Positions 1 to 7,908 of a stretch of 64,000 nucleotides of DNA are shown one piece after another. The stretch covers positions 1 through 64,000 of the forward strand of contig JAEUSP010000085.1 in assembly GCA_016788565.1 (NCBI GenBank), written 5' to 3'. A model generated the notes under the pieces. It searched no databases, was not told the origin of the DNA, and saw only the letters and a list, made by a program, of their open reading frames with translations. This stretch comes from Chlorobiota bacterium (lineage in GTDB: Bacteria; Bacteroidota; Ignavibacteria; OLB7). Made by a program: the position numbers and the translations under genes. Each line of letters opens with the position of its first letter. Position 1 is the first letter of the stretch.

Positions 1-360
1 TGATGCTACTGGTTGCCTTACATCCGTCAGTTGGGAGAGGGAGCCAAAGCCGAGAAGGAACCGAAGAAGAGTGAACGTGAGGTGGCACGCAATCTCCGCG
101 CTGAAGCACGGAGTAATGCTGAAGAGAAGCCACCGCCGAACAGCGAAGTACTATCATCGCCCCGACGGGTCGGGGTCTGCGACAAGGAGCGATTAGCGAC
201 GTGGCACCGCGAAGCAGCGGCGCAAGCCCATCTCGCGGCCAGCAGGGTGTCCGATGTCATCCCAGAAACCCGCGGGCTTGCTTCGTCGAAGACTCCTCGC
301 AATGACGAGCCGATGGATGACTAATGACTAATGACTAATGACCACTGTCAAATTGGTTGC
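1..360. other. Left-edge intergenic region without a gene
   Basis: No convincing coding sequence is seen here; the open frames on both strands have low-complexity, charge-biased translations and no family resemblance. Positions 1-60 resemble 30155-30222 (both contain a gggagagggagccaaagcc core), so this is a dispersed non-coding repeat. A TAATGAC heptamer array closes the region at about 317-343, just past the 3' end of the leftmost minus-strand gene. Confidence 0.6.
317..343. repeat. Heptamer array, unit TAATGAC
   Basis: About 3.5 direct copies of TAATGAC lie 18 bases beyond the stop of the DUF420 gene. The same unit recurs at 2193, 4471 and 30260. Confidence 0.85.
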
Positions 361-807
361 TCAACGCCCAGCAACCGCCGGAAACCACTGGTAGAGCATC
401 AGATAGATCAGCACCCCGGTCACCGAAACGTACAGCCAGATTGGAAGCGTGATCCGTGCAATTTTTCGGTGGCGGTCGTATTTGGCGGCAAGCCCGCGCC
501 GCAGTGTGATAATCGCCAGCACCGGAACCACCGCCGCCAACACGATGTGCGAGAAAAGCATGATGAAGTAAAGGGTGCGAACCGCCCCTTCCCCACCGAA
601 CGGAGTGTTCATTCCGCCACGAAGCGCGTGGTAGGTGACGTAGCTGATCAGAAAGAGCACCGAGGTGGAAAATGCCGCCAGCATCACCTTGCGGTGCGCG
701 CTCCGTTTCCCCTGTTTAATCAAGATGAACCCCGTCACCAGCAGCAGTGTGGCAATGCCGTTCAGGGTGGCGTTCACTGTCGGAAGCATCATCACATCGA
801 AGCTCAT
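361..807 (-). CDS. DUF420 family membrane protein
   Basis: A 148-residue hydrophobic protein with about four membrane segments and a conserved histidine-rich pattern (SYVTYHALRGG, FSHIVLA). It matches the DUF420 family, whose members are often encoded next to cytochrome c oxidase genes and are linked to oxidase assembly (CtaM/YozB type). The start codon overlaps the SCO stop by four bases (ATGA), so translation is probably coupled. It is the last gene of the cytochrome oxidase operon. Family assignment is from sequence resemblance; the exact biochemical role is not known. Confidence 0.8.
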   Translation of the reverse strand: MSFDVMMLPTVNATLNGIATLLLVTGFILIKQGKRSAHRKVMLAAFSTSVLFLISYVTYHALRGGMNTPFGGEGAVRTLYFIMLFSHIVLAAVVPVLAIITLRRGLAAKYDRHRKIARITLPIWLYVSVTGVLIYLMLYQWFPAVAGR

Positions 808-1481
808 TCGGCACCTTTATCTTTCAGCACCATGATGTCGGCAAGCAATGTCTTCAGCACGTCGGGATCGTTGTTGCCGTAGTATCCACGGATGTGCATG
901 TTCTGATCCATCAGCACAAACCGCGAGGAGTGAATAATCGGCTCCTTCGGGTCGGTCCCGTCCATAAACGGCAGCTTGAAGGTCTCCTTCGCCATCTGCT
1001 GAATTGCCGATTCCGAGCCGCGCAGAAACAGCCATTTGCGGCCGTCGGCTTGGTACTTTTCGGCAAAGGAGGTGAGCTTCTCCGGAGTGTCGTTTTCGGG
1101 GTCCACGGTGAAGGAAACCAGCCGCACACCATCCACCTGTTGCAGCGCGTTCTGAAGCTCTTTCATCTTGGTGGACATTGCCACGCAGCTCCCTTCGCAG
1201 CGGGTGAAGATGAAGTTGGCAACCCAGACCTCACCTTTCAGTTCATCAAGGCTGAGTTGTTGCCCGTTCCGTTCGGTTAGCGCAAGGTTGGGGACTGTGC
1301 CGTAATCAATCAGGCGTGGAGCGTGGCCGTTGGGATCGGGAGATTGCGTGCCGTTGCGGTTGGCAAGTCCCAGGGCAATCCACGCGCCGCCGCACAGCAC
1401 CACCCCGGCCAGCGCAAGCAGTATCAGCGTCCGGGGATTGATGCCGGAGCGTGAGGAAGTTGAAGCAGTTGAGGTTGACAT
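804..1481 (-). CDS. SCO1/SenC family copper chaperone
   Basis: 225 residues with one N-terminal membrane anchor (about residues 18-40) and a periplasmic thioredoxin fold. The copper-binding CxxxC motif is present as TRCEGSC, and the distal histidine lies in IIHSSRFVLMD. SCO proteins deliver copper to the CuA centre of oxidase subunit II, whose gene lies upstream in the same operon. It starts 13 bases after the subunit III gene. The length is normal for the family. Confidence 0.92.
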   Translation of the reverse strand: MSTSTASTSSRSGINPRTLILLALAGVVLCGGAWIALGLANRNGTQSPDPNGHAPRLIDYGTVPNLALTERNGQQLSLDELKGEVWVANFIFTRCEGSCVAMSTKMKELQNALQQVDGVRLVSFTVDPENDTPEKLTSFAEKYQADGRKWLFLRGSESAIQQMAKETFKLPFMDGTDPKEPIIHSSRFVLMDQNMHIRGYYGNNDPDVLKTLLADIMVLKDKGAE

Positions 1482-1494
1482 AACCCAGAGTTGG

Positions 1495-2079
1495 TTAGAT
1501 GATAAACATGACCAGCATCAGCACCAGCCAGACCGCAAGCAGATAGAGCATCCAGTTGATTGCCCAATCAATCCCCCCTTTTTCTTCCGTCGGCAAAGTC
1601 CCTTTCCAGCTTTGCACGGCAAGGCGGCCAAGCATCAGCAGGGCAATCACCACATGGAGAAGGTGAAGCAGCGTCAGGAACCAGAAGAGCGCGTGGAATA
1701 GGTTGGTGGCAAGCGCAAGCGTGGCGGAGTATTCGCCAAAACGGTCGGCAAGCTGGATGCCAACAAATGCCACGGTTAGCAGAAAGGCAACGTAAACTCC
1801 GTTGGCCCCGCTTCCCCTGCGGCCGGCGGCAAGCAGCTGCCCGGCAAACCAGCAGCAGAACGTTGCCATCACCAGCACCAGCGTTGCCACCAGCGACATC
1901 CCAACCGGCGGCGGCGGCAACTCTGCAAAACCGTTGTGGCTGTTCCACAGCACAATCATCGCCCCAAGCCCCCCCGCAAACAGCATTGCCGAAGCCCCCA
2001 TCAACAGCGCAACGCCAACGCGCGCCGAAGCGAGGTGCGGGAGTCGGGAATCGGGAGCCGGAAATCGGGAATCAGGCAT
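1495..2079 (-). CDS. ctaE: Cytochrome c oxidase subunit III
   Basis: 194 residues with about five transmembrane helices, matching heme-copper oxidase subunit III (GVALLMGASAMLFAGG near the N-terminus; LFHALFWFLTLLHLLHV later). This subunit supports the catalytic core in the membrane. The only ATG upstream of the first helix lies inside a degenerate GGGAATC heptamer array, so the first 14 or so residues (PDSRFPAPDSRL) appear repeat-derived. A shorter product starting inside helix 1 is unlikely. It follows ctaB after a 201-base repeat-filled gap and precedes SCO. Confidence 0.85.
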   Translation of the reverse strand: MPDSRFPAPDSRLPHLASARVGVALLMGASAMLFAGGLGAMIVLWNSHNGFAELPPPPVGMSLVATLVLVMATFCCWFAGQLLAAGRRGSGANGVYVAFLLTVAFVGIQLADRFGEYSATLALATNLFHALFWFLTLLHLLHVVIALLMLGRLAVQSWKGTLPTEEKGGIDWAINWMLYLLAVWLVLMLVMFII

Positions 2080-2095
2080 CGGGAATCGGGACGGT
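2041..2095. repeat. Degenerate heptamer array, unit GGGAATC
   Basis: About seven imperfect copies of GGGAATC (variants gggagcc, ggaaatc, aggcatc). The array covers the 5' end of ctaE and encodes its first residues on the minus strand. A related GGGAATC/GGGGATC array occurs at 4261-4332. Confidence 0.8.
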
Positions 2096-2127
2096 AAAAA
2101 GGTCTGCCTGCCATTCGGCGAAGGCGT

Positions 2128-2152
2128 TCATGGTTCGACAGGCTCACCATGA
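2128..2152. repeat. REP-like element, partial
   Basis: Contains ggttcgacaggctcaccatga, the core of the dispersed TTCGAC...GCTCA family, without clear flanking inverted arms. It lies between ctaB and ctaE. Confidence 0.5.
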
Positions 2153-2192
2153 CGCTGCATCGTTGCGTGCTGAACCGACAAACGCCTCTTTG

Positions 2193-2267
2193 CTAATGAC
2201 TAATGACTAATGACCCAAAATCAAACTCCCCCCCTCTTTGCAACTGACAACTGACAACTGACAACTG
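2193..2267. repeat. Two heptamer arrays, TAATGAC then CAACTGA
   Basis: Three copies of TAATGAC at 2193-2215 are followed by about four copies of CAACTGA at 2241-2267. They fill the gap just downstream of the ctaB stop. Confidence 0.85.
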
Positions 2268-2280
2268 CTCCCCCCCCCAT

Positions 2281-3189
2281 TCACACACTCCCCTTATCCA
2301 ACGCCATCGTCAGCAGCAGCAGCGGCAGATAGAGCAAGGAGTAGTGAAAAACCCAGCGGGCATTGCTGTTTTGGCGGTCGAACCAAAGGCGAAGGCTTAG
2401 GATGATGAAGGCCACCCCAAGCAACAAGGCTCCCCAGAAATAGACCCGTCCGGCAACCCCAATCATTGTTGGAATAAGGCTTACCGGAAGCAGCGCGGCG
2501 GTGTAGAGTAAGGTTTGCCTTGTGGTGCTGATGCCGTCGGGGTCCAGCACGGTCAGCATTTTGTAGCCGGCTTGCTCGTAGTCCTTGCGGTACATCCATG
2601 CAAGGGAAAGGAAGTGGGGCATCTGCCAGAAAAACAGGATGCCGAACAACACCCACGCCCCAAGGTCCAAGCTGTTGGTGACGGCAGTCCACCCGATCAT
2701 TGGCGGAAGCCCGCCGGGGATTGCGCCAACAATTGTGTTCAGCGAGGAAAGGCGTTTCAGCGGCGTGTAGAAAAACAGGTAGGAAACCAGCGTTGCCAGC
2801 GCAAGCGCGCCGGTTAGCAGATTGACAGCAACAGCAAGATAGATCACCCCCACCACCGACAGCATGATCCCCACCACCAGCGACTCGCGCGGGGAAACCC
2901 GCCCCGACGGAAGCGGACGTTGTGCGGTTCGCTTCATCTGTTGGTCGTACTTCCGCTCGGCGTACATATTCAGCGCGCCACATCCGCCGCCAACAAAAAA
3001 CGTTCCGGCAAGGGTGTGGAACAGCAGCCACCCATCCAGCGGCGATGTTGCCGCAACGTAAAAACCGGCCAACGTGGCCAGCACATTCAGCAGCGTCAGG
3101 CGGGGCTTGGTTAGCTCAAAAATATCCCCAACACGCGCCCACCATCCCCCCCGCTCGGTGGGGATAATGCTGCCTGATGACTCGGTCAT
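2281..3189 (-). CDS. ctaB: Protoheme IX farnesyltransferase (heme O synthase)
   Basis: 302 residues with multiple membrane helices of the UbiA prenyltransferase fold. The first aspartate-rich motif appears as NMYAERKYDQQMKRT, followed by RPLPSGR, and the second loop motif as DYEQAGYKML. It farnesylates heme B to heme O for the oxidase. I place the start at the ATG at 3189, which overlaps the ctaA stop by four bases (ATGA); a longer upstream frame reads through ctaA in another frame and is not credible. It pairs with ctaA directly upstream. Confidence 0.95.
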   Translation of the reverse strand: MTESSGSIIPTERGGWWARVGDIFELTKPRLTLLNVLATLAGFYVAATSPLDGWLLFHTLAGTFFVGGGCGALNMYAERKYDQQMKRTAQRPLPSGRVSPRESLVVGIMLSVVGVIYLAVAVNLLTGALALATLVSYLFFYTPLKRLSSLNTIVGAIPGGLPPMIGWTAVTNSLDLGAWVLFGILFFWQMPHFLSLAWMYRKDYEQAGYKMLTVLDPDGISTTRQTLLYTAALLPVSLIPTMIGVAGRVYFWGALLLGVAFIILSLRLWFDRQNSNARWVFHYSLLYLPLLLLTMALDKGSV

Positions 3190-4259
3190 GCCGCTACTCC
3201 TTCTTTGGCTTGTCCTTCTTTGGCTTGTCCTTCTTTGGCTTGTACAGTCATGGTTGTTGGTTGCTTGCTTGGGGGAACCAGTTGGTGGCGAACATGCAGC
3301 GTCAGCAGGAAGCTCACCGCCAGCGTGATTGCCCCAGTCACCACATGCAGCGTAGTGACTTCCGGTTGTTTCTCGGTAAGGATCGTTAAAATTCCCAGCG
3401 TGACCTGGATCATCAGCAGCCACAACAACCCCTCGGCTGGGCGAACAAACATACGGTTCTGGGCCTGCTCGCGCCGCACTTTTACAAACGTCCACACGAT
3501 CATCACCGTCACGGCAACCGCGCCAAGCCGGTGAAGCAGGTGGATCACAATCTGCCCCATCGTCACTTCCTGCAAGCCAATTTTATACATCAGGTTCATC
3601 CGCCACAATTCCTGGTTTGCAAAGGCCAAACGGTCGGAAGTGAGCGGCGGAACCCAGCTGCCGAACATCGTCGGGAAGTCGGGGATCACAAGGCCGGCTT
3701 CGGAGTGGCGCATCACCGCGCCAAGGATAAGCTGGCAGAAGATGGTGAGGGTTGTTGCCAGCACAAGGCTGCGCAAACCAACGCCGGGGCTATCGCTTCG
3801 GTTGGTTGGATTCTGGTTCCAGCGCGCCCCGGTTGCGGCGGCAATCGTCAGCACCAAGCAAAGGTAGATTTGCGCCAGCGTCCCATGCGAGCTTGAAATC
3901 CACACAGGAAGATTGAACCAGACGGTCATCCCCCCCAGCACCCCCTGCACCAGCACCACCACCGAACTCCAGATTGCAACCTGCCGCACCCACTTCCGCT
4001 GGTCGGTCCGGAGCACCCACCACGTGAGCACAAAAGTGAAAATCCCGGCAAGGGAGGCGATCATCCGGTGGGAGTGTTCCCAGAAAATCCCCCCCACCAT
4101 CTGATCCCACGGGAAGCTGAACATGAAGTGGCCGTAGGTGTTCGGCCAATCGGGGACTGAAAGTCCAGAGTTGGTGCTTTTCACATGGCCGCCGAACAGG
4201 ATCAGCAGCAGAATCCAAGCAACCAAAAAACGGGCAAAGCCGGAAAGTGTGATTTTCAT
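3186..4259 (-). CDS. ctaA: Heme A synthase (COX15/CtaA)
   Basis: 357 residues, about eight membrane helices. The N-terminal pattern ILFGGHVKSTNSGLSVPDWP and later HSHRMIASLAG and HLLHRLGA histidine motifs are typical of heme A synthase, which oxidises heme O to heme A. The C-terminus carries a threefold AKEGQ-type pentapeptide repeat, encoded by a 15-base tandem repeat at about 3200-3242, just before the four-base overlap with ctaB. That tail lies beyond the conserved domain. The gene belongs to the oxidase operon after ctaD, across a 217-base gap filled with heptamer arrays. Confidence 0.95.
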   Translation of the reverse strand: MKITLSGFARFLVAWILLLILFGGHVKSTNSGLSVPDWPNTYGHFMFSFPWDQMVGGIFWEHSHRMIASLAGIFTFVLTWWVLRTDQRKWVRQVAIWSSVVVLVQGVLGGMTVWFNLPVWISSSHGTLAQIYLCLVLTIAAATGARWNQNPTNRSDSPGVGLRSLVLATTLTIFCQLILGAVMRHSEAGLVIPDFPTMFGSWVPPLTSDRLAFANQELWRMNLMYKIGLQEVTMGQIVIHLLHRLGAVAVTVMIVWTFVKVRREQAQNRMFVRPAEGLLWLLMIQVTLGILTILTEKQPEVTTLHVVTGAITLAVSFLLTLHVRHQLVPPSKQPTTMTVQAKEGQAKEGQAKEGVAA

Positions 4260-4260
4260 A

Positions 4261-4498
4261 TTGGGAATTGGGAAATGGGAATCGGTTGTCGGGGATCGGG
4301 GATCGGTTGTCGGGAATCGGTTGTTGGGAATCGGATGTTGGTTGTCAGTTGTCAGTTGTCAGTTGTTGGCAACGAACCACTGACCATTGACCACTGACCA
4401 CTGACCACTGACCACTGACCACTAACCACTGACCACTGACCACTGACCACTAACCACTGACCTCCCCTGCTAATGACTAATGACTAATGACTAATGAC
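4261..4498. repeat. Composite heptamer arrays (GGGAATC, TTGTCAG, CCACTGA, TAATGAC)
   Basis: Four consecutive arrays of period seven fill the ctaA-ctaD gap: GGGAATC/GGGGATC variants (4261-4332), about four TTGTCAG units (4338-4366), roughly a dozen CCACTGA units with a few CCACTAA variants (4376-4462), and four TAATGAC units (4471-4498). The last array contains the ctaD stop codon. Confidence 0.9.
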
Positions 4499-6063
4499 TC
4501 TTCCCCAAACTCACTTCCTATCCTCCCCTTTTTTCGGCTCCACATCCAGTTGGCCACAAACAGCAGTTGGGTAAGGCCCAGCATCACCGCGCTCCAAGTG
4601 ATGAAGACGTTGATTGGCTGCAAGCCACGCAAAAAATCGTAGGCGGTTGGGTCGAAAATTCGGCGCGGATGGCCGGCAATCCCCAAAATGTGCATTGGGA
4701 AAAAGGTGAGGTTGAAGAAGATGAACGTCAGCCAAAAATGGGCGTAGCCAAGCGTTGGGTTCATCAGCCGACCGTAGAGTTTTGGGAACCAGTAGGTGAT
4801 ACCGCCAAAGGTTGCGAACAGCGTGCCGCCAATCAGCACGTAATGGAAATGGGCAACGATGAAGTAGGTATCGTGGATGTAAGTATCCACCGAACTGGAG
4901 GCCATGAAAATCCCCGAAAGCCCCCCCACCACAAACAGCGAAACAAACGCCAGCGCGCACATCATCGGAACCGTGAAACGGATGCTGCCACCCCACAGCG
5001 TTCCAAGCCAATTCAGCGTTTTCAATCCGGACGGCACGGCAATTACCATTGTGGCAACCATGAAGGTTGTGCCAAGCATCGGGTTCATCCCCGATTGGAA
5101 CATGTGGTGGCCCCACACCAAACACCCAAGCCCGGCCAACGCCCAAGTTGAATAGACCATTCCACGGTAGTTGAACACCGGTTTCCCAGAAAAGCGGGCA
5201 AGCAGATCGGAGACGATACCCATTGCCGGAAGCACCAAAATATAGACCACCGGATGCCCAAAAAACCAGAACAGATGTTGCCACAACAACGGCTGCCCGC
5301 CGCCGGGGTTGTTCATCGGTTTGCCGGAAAGGTGCAGCCCTTCTGGGATGAAGAATGTGGTTCCGGCAACGCGGTCGCTCAGCAACATCCCCAACGAAAC
5401 AGCAAGAACCGGAATCGCCACCAGCACCAGCAACGCGGTGGTGAACAACGCCCACGTGGCCAGCGGCATCTGGAAAAACTCCATCCCCGGCCTGCGGTGC
5501 AAAATCACCGTTGCGGCAAGGTTGATGGCTCCAAGAATCAGCGAAAGACCCACCACAATCAGCGCGACAATCCAAAGGTTCATCCCCAGCCCCGACCCGC
5601 TAAACCCAGTAAACACCGACAGCGGCGGGTACGCCGTCCATCCCGACGAGGCGGGGCCGCCTTCCACAAAAAAACCGGCGATCATCATTGCTCCGGCGGG
5701 GATCATCAACCAAAATGCAAGCGCGTTCAGCCGTGGATAGGCCGCGCGTTCGGCTCCGATCTGCAACGGAACCAGAAGGTTGCCAAAGAACCCAACCAAC
5801 ACCGGCAGCACCGCAAAATAGACCATGAACGTGGCGTGCATGGTCATCAACCCGTTGTAGGTGTCGGGAAGAATTACTCCATCGGGGGCCATTTCCTGCG
5901 GAAGCAGCCCGCCGCCCAGCGTTGCCGGAACTGCATGGCCAGGATATCCAAGCTGCCACCGCATCAGCAATGCCAGCCACCCGCCGATAAACAGAAATGC
6001 AAACGAGAAGAGCAGATACCGCTTGGCCACCGCGCCAGATTCCGTTGCAAACAGGCGGCTCAT
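4477..6063 (-). CDS. ctaD: Cytochrome c oxidase subunit I
   Basis: 528 residues with about 12 helices, the catalytic heme-copper subunit. Visible ligands: His76 (TMHATF) for the low-spin heme, His270 and Tyr274 (GHPVVY), His319/His320 (WGHHMF) for CuB, and His405/His407 (VAHFHY). Lys348 of the K channel is present. The D-channel glutamate that follows the proline in GHPEVY is valine here, and the entry aspartate is Arg106. The start at 6063 is preceded by GGAGGAAG and overlaps the ctaC stop (ATGA). The last residues (ESLVISH) and the stop codon come from a TAATGAC array. Confidence 0.96.
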   Translation of the reverse strand: MSRLFATESGAVAKRYLLFSFAFLFIGGWLALLMRWQLGYPGHAVPATLGGGLLPQEMAPDGVILPDTYNGLMTMHATFMVYFAVLPVLVGFFGNLLVPLQIGAERAAYPRLNALAFWLMIPAGAMMIAGFFVEGGPASSGWTAYPPLSVFTGFSGSGLGMNLWIVALIVVGLSLILGAINLAATVILHRRPGMEFFQMPLATWALFTTALLVLVAIPVLAVSLGMLLSDRVAGTTFFIPEGLHLSGKPMNNPGGGQPLLWQHLFWFFGHPVVYILVLPAMGIVSDLLARFSGKPVFNYRGMVYSTWALAGLGCLVWGHHMFQSGMNPMLGTTFMVATMVIAVPSGLKTLNWLGTLWGGSIRFTVPMMCALAFVSLFVVGGLSGIFMASSSVDTYIHDTYFIVAHFHYVLIGGTLFATFGGITYWFPKLYGRLMNPTLGYAHFWLTFIFFNLTFFPMHILGIAGHPRRIFDPTAYDFLRGLQPINVFITWSAVMLGLTQLLFVANWMWSRKKGRIGSEFGEESLVISH

Positions 6064-7067
6064 AGGCTTCCTCCATTCTGAAATAGAGTAGCAGCCAAGT
6101 TCGCTTCCTGCTGATGCTGCGCCGCTTGGTGATGTTTCCTCCACCGCTGAGGCAGCCTTCTCCGCTCATACTTCGACAAGCTCAGCACGAGCGGAGAAGG
6201 CTGCCTCAGCAGAAGATTACTTTCCACCCAAGCACTGCCCGTGTTTGGCAAGCTCAGCACGAACGGTGAACGCAACATCCCCGCAATCTTCCCCCCTTGC
6301 TGTTTCTGTTTTTCCTCCATTTTCTTTTGGTACCAAACATCAAAGCTATCCGGGGGCATCACCGTCAGGATGCCGCGCATCACCCCGTGGCCAAGCCCGC
6401 AAAGCTCGGCGCAGACAACCTCCAGTTTCGCAAGCCGGGTGGCGCGGAACCAGAAATTGGTTTCCATGCCGGGGACTGCATCCTGCTTCATGCGGAACTC
6501 CGGCACAAAAAAACTGTGAATCACATCCTGCGCTTGCAACCGAACCAGCACCTGCTTTCCCAGGGGCACGGTGATTTGGTTGATGGCAGTGATATCGTCC
6601 GGGGTGCCGAACAACTTATCCCGCCCGGCATACCGAACATCCCACTGAAATTGGCGAGGGCGAACCTCAACAATCAAGTCCGGATTTTTCGGCTTCTCCC
6701 CTTTCAATCCACCCCAAACCGCTTGGCTGTTGAAAGCAAGAAAAAGCAAGATTGCCAGCAGAATCCCCCCCCAGATCAGTTCCAACCGAGCATTGCCAGC
6801 AACCGCCGACGCAGCGCGTCCTTCGCGGAAACGATACCGCCACACAATCCCCCCCAAGGCAAGCATCACAGCCAGAAAAGCAACGGCGGTAATCCAAAAA
6901 ATCAGCATGATCTCCGCATCAATTTCCGCTGCCGAGGTTGAGGATTGGGGCGGGAACCACCAGTTGAAACCTGTGGAATCGGTTTGGGCTGCAAGCGTGG
7001 TTGCCGTGCCAACCAGCAGAAGCGTTCCCAGCAGCAACCGCCCCCCATTGGCCTGGCTTCGGCTCAT
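6060..7067 (-). CDS. ctaC: Cytochrome c oxidase subunit II with repeat-derived C-terminal tail
   Basis: 335 residues: signal peptide to about residue 27, two membrane helices (about 50-75 and 90-110), then a cupredoxin domain with the binuclear CuA motif CAELCGLGHGVMRG. It accepts electrons from cytochrome c. The conserved domain ends near residue 250; the remaining roughly 80 residues are encoded by two REP-like repeats and read LVLSLSKYERR-type sequence. The stop still overlaps the ctaD start. No C-terminal cytochrome c domain is present. Confidence 0.94.
   Translation of the reverse strand: MSRSQANGGRLLLGTLLLVGTATTLAAQTDSTGFNWWFPPQSSTSAAEIDAEIMLIFWITAVAFLAVMLALGGIVWRYRFREGRAASAVAGNARLELIWGGILLAILLFLAFNSQAVWGGLKGEKPKNPDLIVEVRPRQFQWDVRYAGRDKLFGTPDDITAINQITVPLGKQVLVRLQAQDVIHSFFVPEFRMKQDAVPGMETNFWFRATRLAKLEVVCAELCGLGHGVMRGILTVMPPDSFDVWYQKKMEEKQKQQGGKIAGMLRSPFVLSLPNTGSAWVESNLLLRQPSPLVLSLSKYERRRLPQRWRKHHQAAQHQQEANLAATLFQNGGSL
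6146..6267. repeat. REP-like inverted repeat plus second degenerate copy, inside ctaC
   Basis: Perfect 22-bp arms at 6146-6167 and 6189-6210 flank a 21-base loop with the acttcgacaagctcagcac core. A second, decayed copy lies at about 6233-6267 (ggcaagctcagcacgaacgg). Both are translated as part of the ctaC tail. Confidence 0.88.
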
Positions 7068-7068
7068 C

Positions 7069-7848
7069 TCAGTGCATCGAAAAGGTGAAGGTTGCCGATG
7101 CCGATCCGCCGCTGGCGATTGTCACTTGTGCCGTTTGTTTCCCCAGCCGCTCGTGCCACGCCGTCAGGGTGTAGGTTCCTGGCGGAGCCTTGAAGCTGAA
7201 ACTTCCATCGGTGCCACTGACGGCGAAGAATGGGTGAGTGAGAACGCCAGCGTAGGAACGCATCCAGCCGTGGACATCGCAGGAGATTGGGATCATAATT
7301 TCTTGGTGGGTGAACTCCTTCACGGTTGTTTGCGGCTTGCCGGCGTTGTTTCCGTGGTCGGTTCCATACTGGGCAATATTGAACTGCTTGTTTTGCGACC
7401 CCATCGTGTGGATGTTGTGCAACGTTGGGTCGCTGTTTTTAATGGCAAGTTTCTGCCCCACCATAATCCCAAAAACGTGCGGGGCGTAGCGGCAACCACG
7501 CTGATCCAACACCACAGAATCTGCCGGCGGCTGATACTGTCCGCTTACTCCATCGCTGATGTAGATGAAGGCATTGGCCAATTTGCCATTGTTCACCACC
7601 ACATCTTGGGTTAGCTGGGGGTCGTCCACGTGGTTTGTGTGGCAGGCTTCATCGGCACCCATATCTGCAGGGGTTGGCGGGGGCGGAGTTCCTTGAAATA
7701 TCACCGTGCCGGAAATTGTGCCTGCGGTTGCGGGATCAAACTTCAGCAGCGGGCCGTTGGCTTCGCTTTTCTCGGCCGATTCGCCGCAGCCGGCAGCGAT
7801 TGCAGCAATCACAAGAACGGTGGCAAGCCAAGCAGATTGAGTAAGCAT
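7069..7848 (-). CDS. Cupredoxin-like lipoprotein of the oxidase operon
   Basis: 259 residues. A lipobox (IAAIAAGC, Cys21) predicts a lipoprotein. The middle has a cupredoxin-like region with possible type-1 copper ligands: His in TLHNIHT, then Cys, His and Met in ISCDVHGWM. The C-terminal part (VSGTDGSFSFKAPPGTYTL) is a carboxypeptidase-regulatory-like beta domain. It ends one base before ctaC begins. An electron carrier or copper-handling role near the oxidase is an inference from ligands and position; similar proteins are often just called hypothetical. Confidence 0.72.
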   Translation of the reverse strand: MLTQSAWLATVLVIAAIAAGCGESAEKSEANGPLLKFDPATAGTISGTVIFQGTPPPPTPADMGADEACHTNHVDDPQLTQDVVVNNGKLANAFIYISDGVSGQYQPPADSVVLDQRGCRYAPHVFGIMVGQKLAIKNSDPTLHNIHTMGSQNKQFNIAQYGTDHGNNAGKPQTTVKEFTHQEIMIPISCDVHGWMRSYAGVLTHPFFAVSGTDGSFSFKAPPGTYTLTAWHERLGKQTAQVTIASGGSASATFTFSMH

Positions 7849-7908
7849 AGAAGTGCGTTTGCGTCAGTTTCGGATTCGTGAGGTTCAATTAGCCAGATTC
7901 GCCAGAAA

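Noticed and set aside
13-324. Overlapping open frames near the left edge
   Set aside because: Low-complexity charged translations, no start signals, and overlap with a dispersed repeat related to 30155-30222.
331-882. A plus-strand open frame of 183 codons over the DUF420 and SCO genes
   Set aside because: Its translation is histidine- and proline-rich with no family match; it is the antisense of well-recognised minus-strand genes.
2281-3495. A 404-codon frame for CtaB starting inside ctaA
   Set aside because: The first about 100 residues are a shifted-frame reading of ctaA; the ATG at 3189 with a four-base overlap gives the correct protein.
4376-4462. CCACTGA array considered as a CRISPR array
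   Set aside because: The period is seven bases with no spacers; it is a short tandem repeat.
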